Assembly: GCF_019799905.1 (NCBI RefSeq)
Contig: NZ_JABGCI010000001.1
Coordinates: 992,001 to 1,056,000, forward strand
Length of the DNA: 64,000 nucleotides
Reading direction: 5' to 3'
Source of the DNA: Trujillonella endophytica
Lineage (GTDB): Bacteria > Actinomycetota > Actinomycetes > Mycobacteriales > Geodermatophilaceae
Part shown: positions 63,794 through 64,000 of the stretch, piece by piece
How the letters are laid out: every line of letters starts with the position of its first letter
Position numbering within the stretch: position 1 is the stretch's first letter
The notes under the pieces: model-generated
Seen by the model: the letters and a program-made list of their open reading frames with translations, nothing else
The model's database searches: none
What the model was told of the DNA's origin: nothing
Translations under genes and position numbers: made by a program

Positions 63794-64000
63794 ATGAAGG
63801 TCGACATCGCCACGCTGGAGTCGATGGCGGGACAGTGCAGGGCCGAGGCGGCGGAGACGACGGCCCGGCAGGCGACCCTGTCCAGCAGCGTCAACACCTC
63901 GGTGCTCGACGGCTGGACCGACAGCCAGGCCGCGGTGCGGTTCACCGAGCTGTACGAGCAGTGGCGCCTGGCCGCCCAGGGCGTCGCCGACGCGCTGACC
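63794..64000 (+). CDS. WXG100-like ESAT-6 family protein (partial, C-terminus outside window)
   Basis: 69 codons in the window, from an ATG preceded by GGAGGAGGACAC. KVDIATLESMAGQCRAEAAETTARQATL and LDGWTDSQAAVRFTELYEQWRLAAQGVADAL form the helix-turn-helix hairpin of WXG100 proteins. The turn reads WTD rather than WxG. Divergent from the EccC-like ATPase with a 151-bp gap that contains a direct repeat TGTGGACG (about 63690 and 63713). Likely a secreted substrate or its partner. Confidence 0.75.
   Translation, partial: MKVDIATLESMAGQCRAEAAETTARQATLSSSVNTSVLDGWTDSQAAVRFTELYEQWRLAAQGVADALT

Overview
The window is about 73% GC with actinobacterial gene content: a WhiB regulator, MtrA-MtrB-LpqB, F420 biosynthesis, arabinogalactan enzymes and type VII secretion genes. 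Gene order across about 5-40 kb closely follows the Mycobacterium tuberculosis wbbL-manC-fbiAB-whiB2-DUF3499-manB-manA-sahH-mtrAB-lpqB-comF-hpf-secA1 block. I infer a non-model high-GC actinomycete, perhaps Geodermatophilaceae or a relative. That placement is inference, because no rRNA gene is present.

Layout. 1-5.0 kb (minus strand): galactan and arabinan assembly (glfT2 cut by the window edge, aftA, glf). 5.1-13.4 kb: wbbL-like and manC, an acyltransferase, an SDR dehydrogenase, a DNA glycosylase, rmlA, and the F420 pair fbiB/fbiA. 13.6-20.8 kb: whiB2, two unknown genes, an APH-fold protein, a degenerate zincin, dprE2, DUF3499 and a large DUF222/HNH (13E12-type) protein. 21-28.9 kb: manB, a Trm112-like protein, a TobH/SIS protein, DUF808, glpD, manA and a secreted HNH lipoprotein. 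29-40.3 kb: sahH, mtrA-mtrB-lpqB, comF, hpf, a GNAT remnant, an F420-dependent oxidoreductase and secA.

40.3-52.6 kb is a 12.3-kb integrated element inserted into the last codons of secA. The secA tail is duplicated (40309-40339 and 52610-52640). The left copy completes SecA with different codons. The right copy is the ancestral tail, followed by what looks like secA's own terminator. The element carries a tyrosine integrase next to attR, a small HTH (excisionase-like) protein, a MobF/TrwC relaxase-helicase without transfer-channel genes, paired arm-site-like repeats at both ends, and cargo: a HicA-like/coiled-coil protein, an HTH regulator coupled to a SecB-like chaperone (Rv1957 type), a HEPN-like protein, a zinc-ribbon miniprotein and an RHH-YfbU protein. 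The regulator-SecB pair, with a palindromic operator-promoter, is the best candidate for an undescribed toxin-antitoxin-chaperone or defence-type system.

52.7-64 kb returns to chromosomal genes: an Rv3235-family protein, a LysM membrane protein, an unknown gene, a small HTH protein, a SAF/CpaB-like and CpaE-like pair, a wax-ester synthase/DGAT-like protein, a DUF6912-like protein, an FHA-FtsK/EccC type VII ATPase and the start of a WXG100-like protein. A recurring feature is a TANNNT-like hexamer 6-8 nt before the start codon, which suggests that many genes here are transcribed without a leader.
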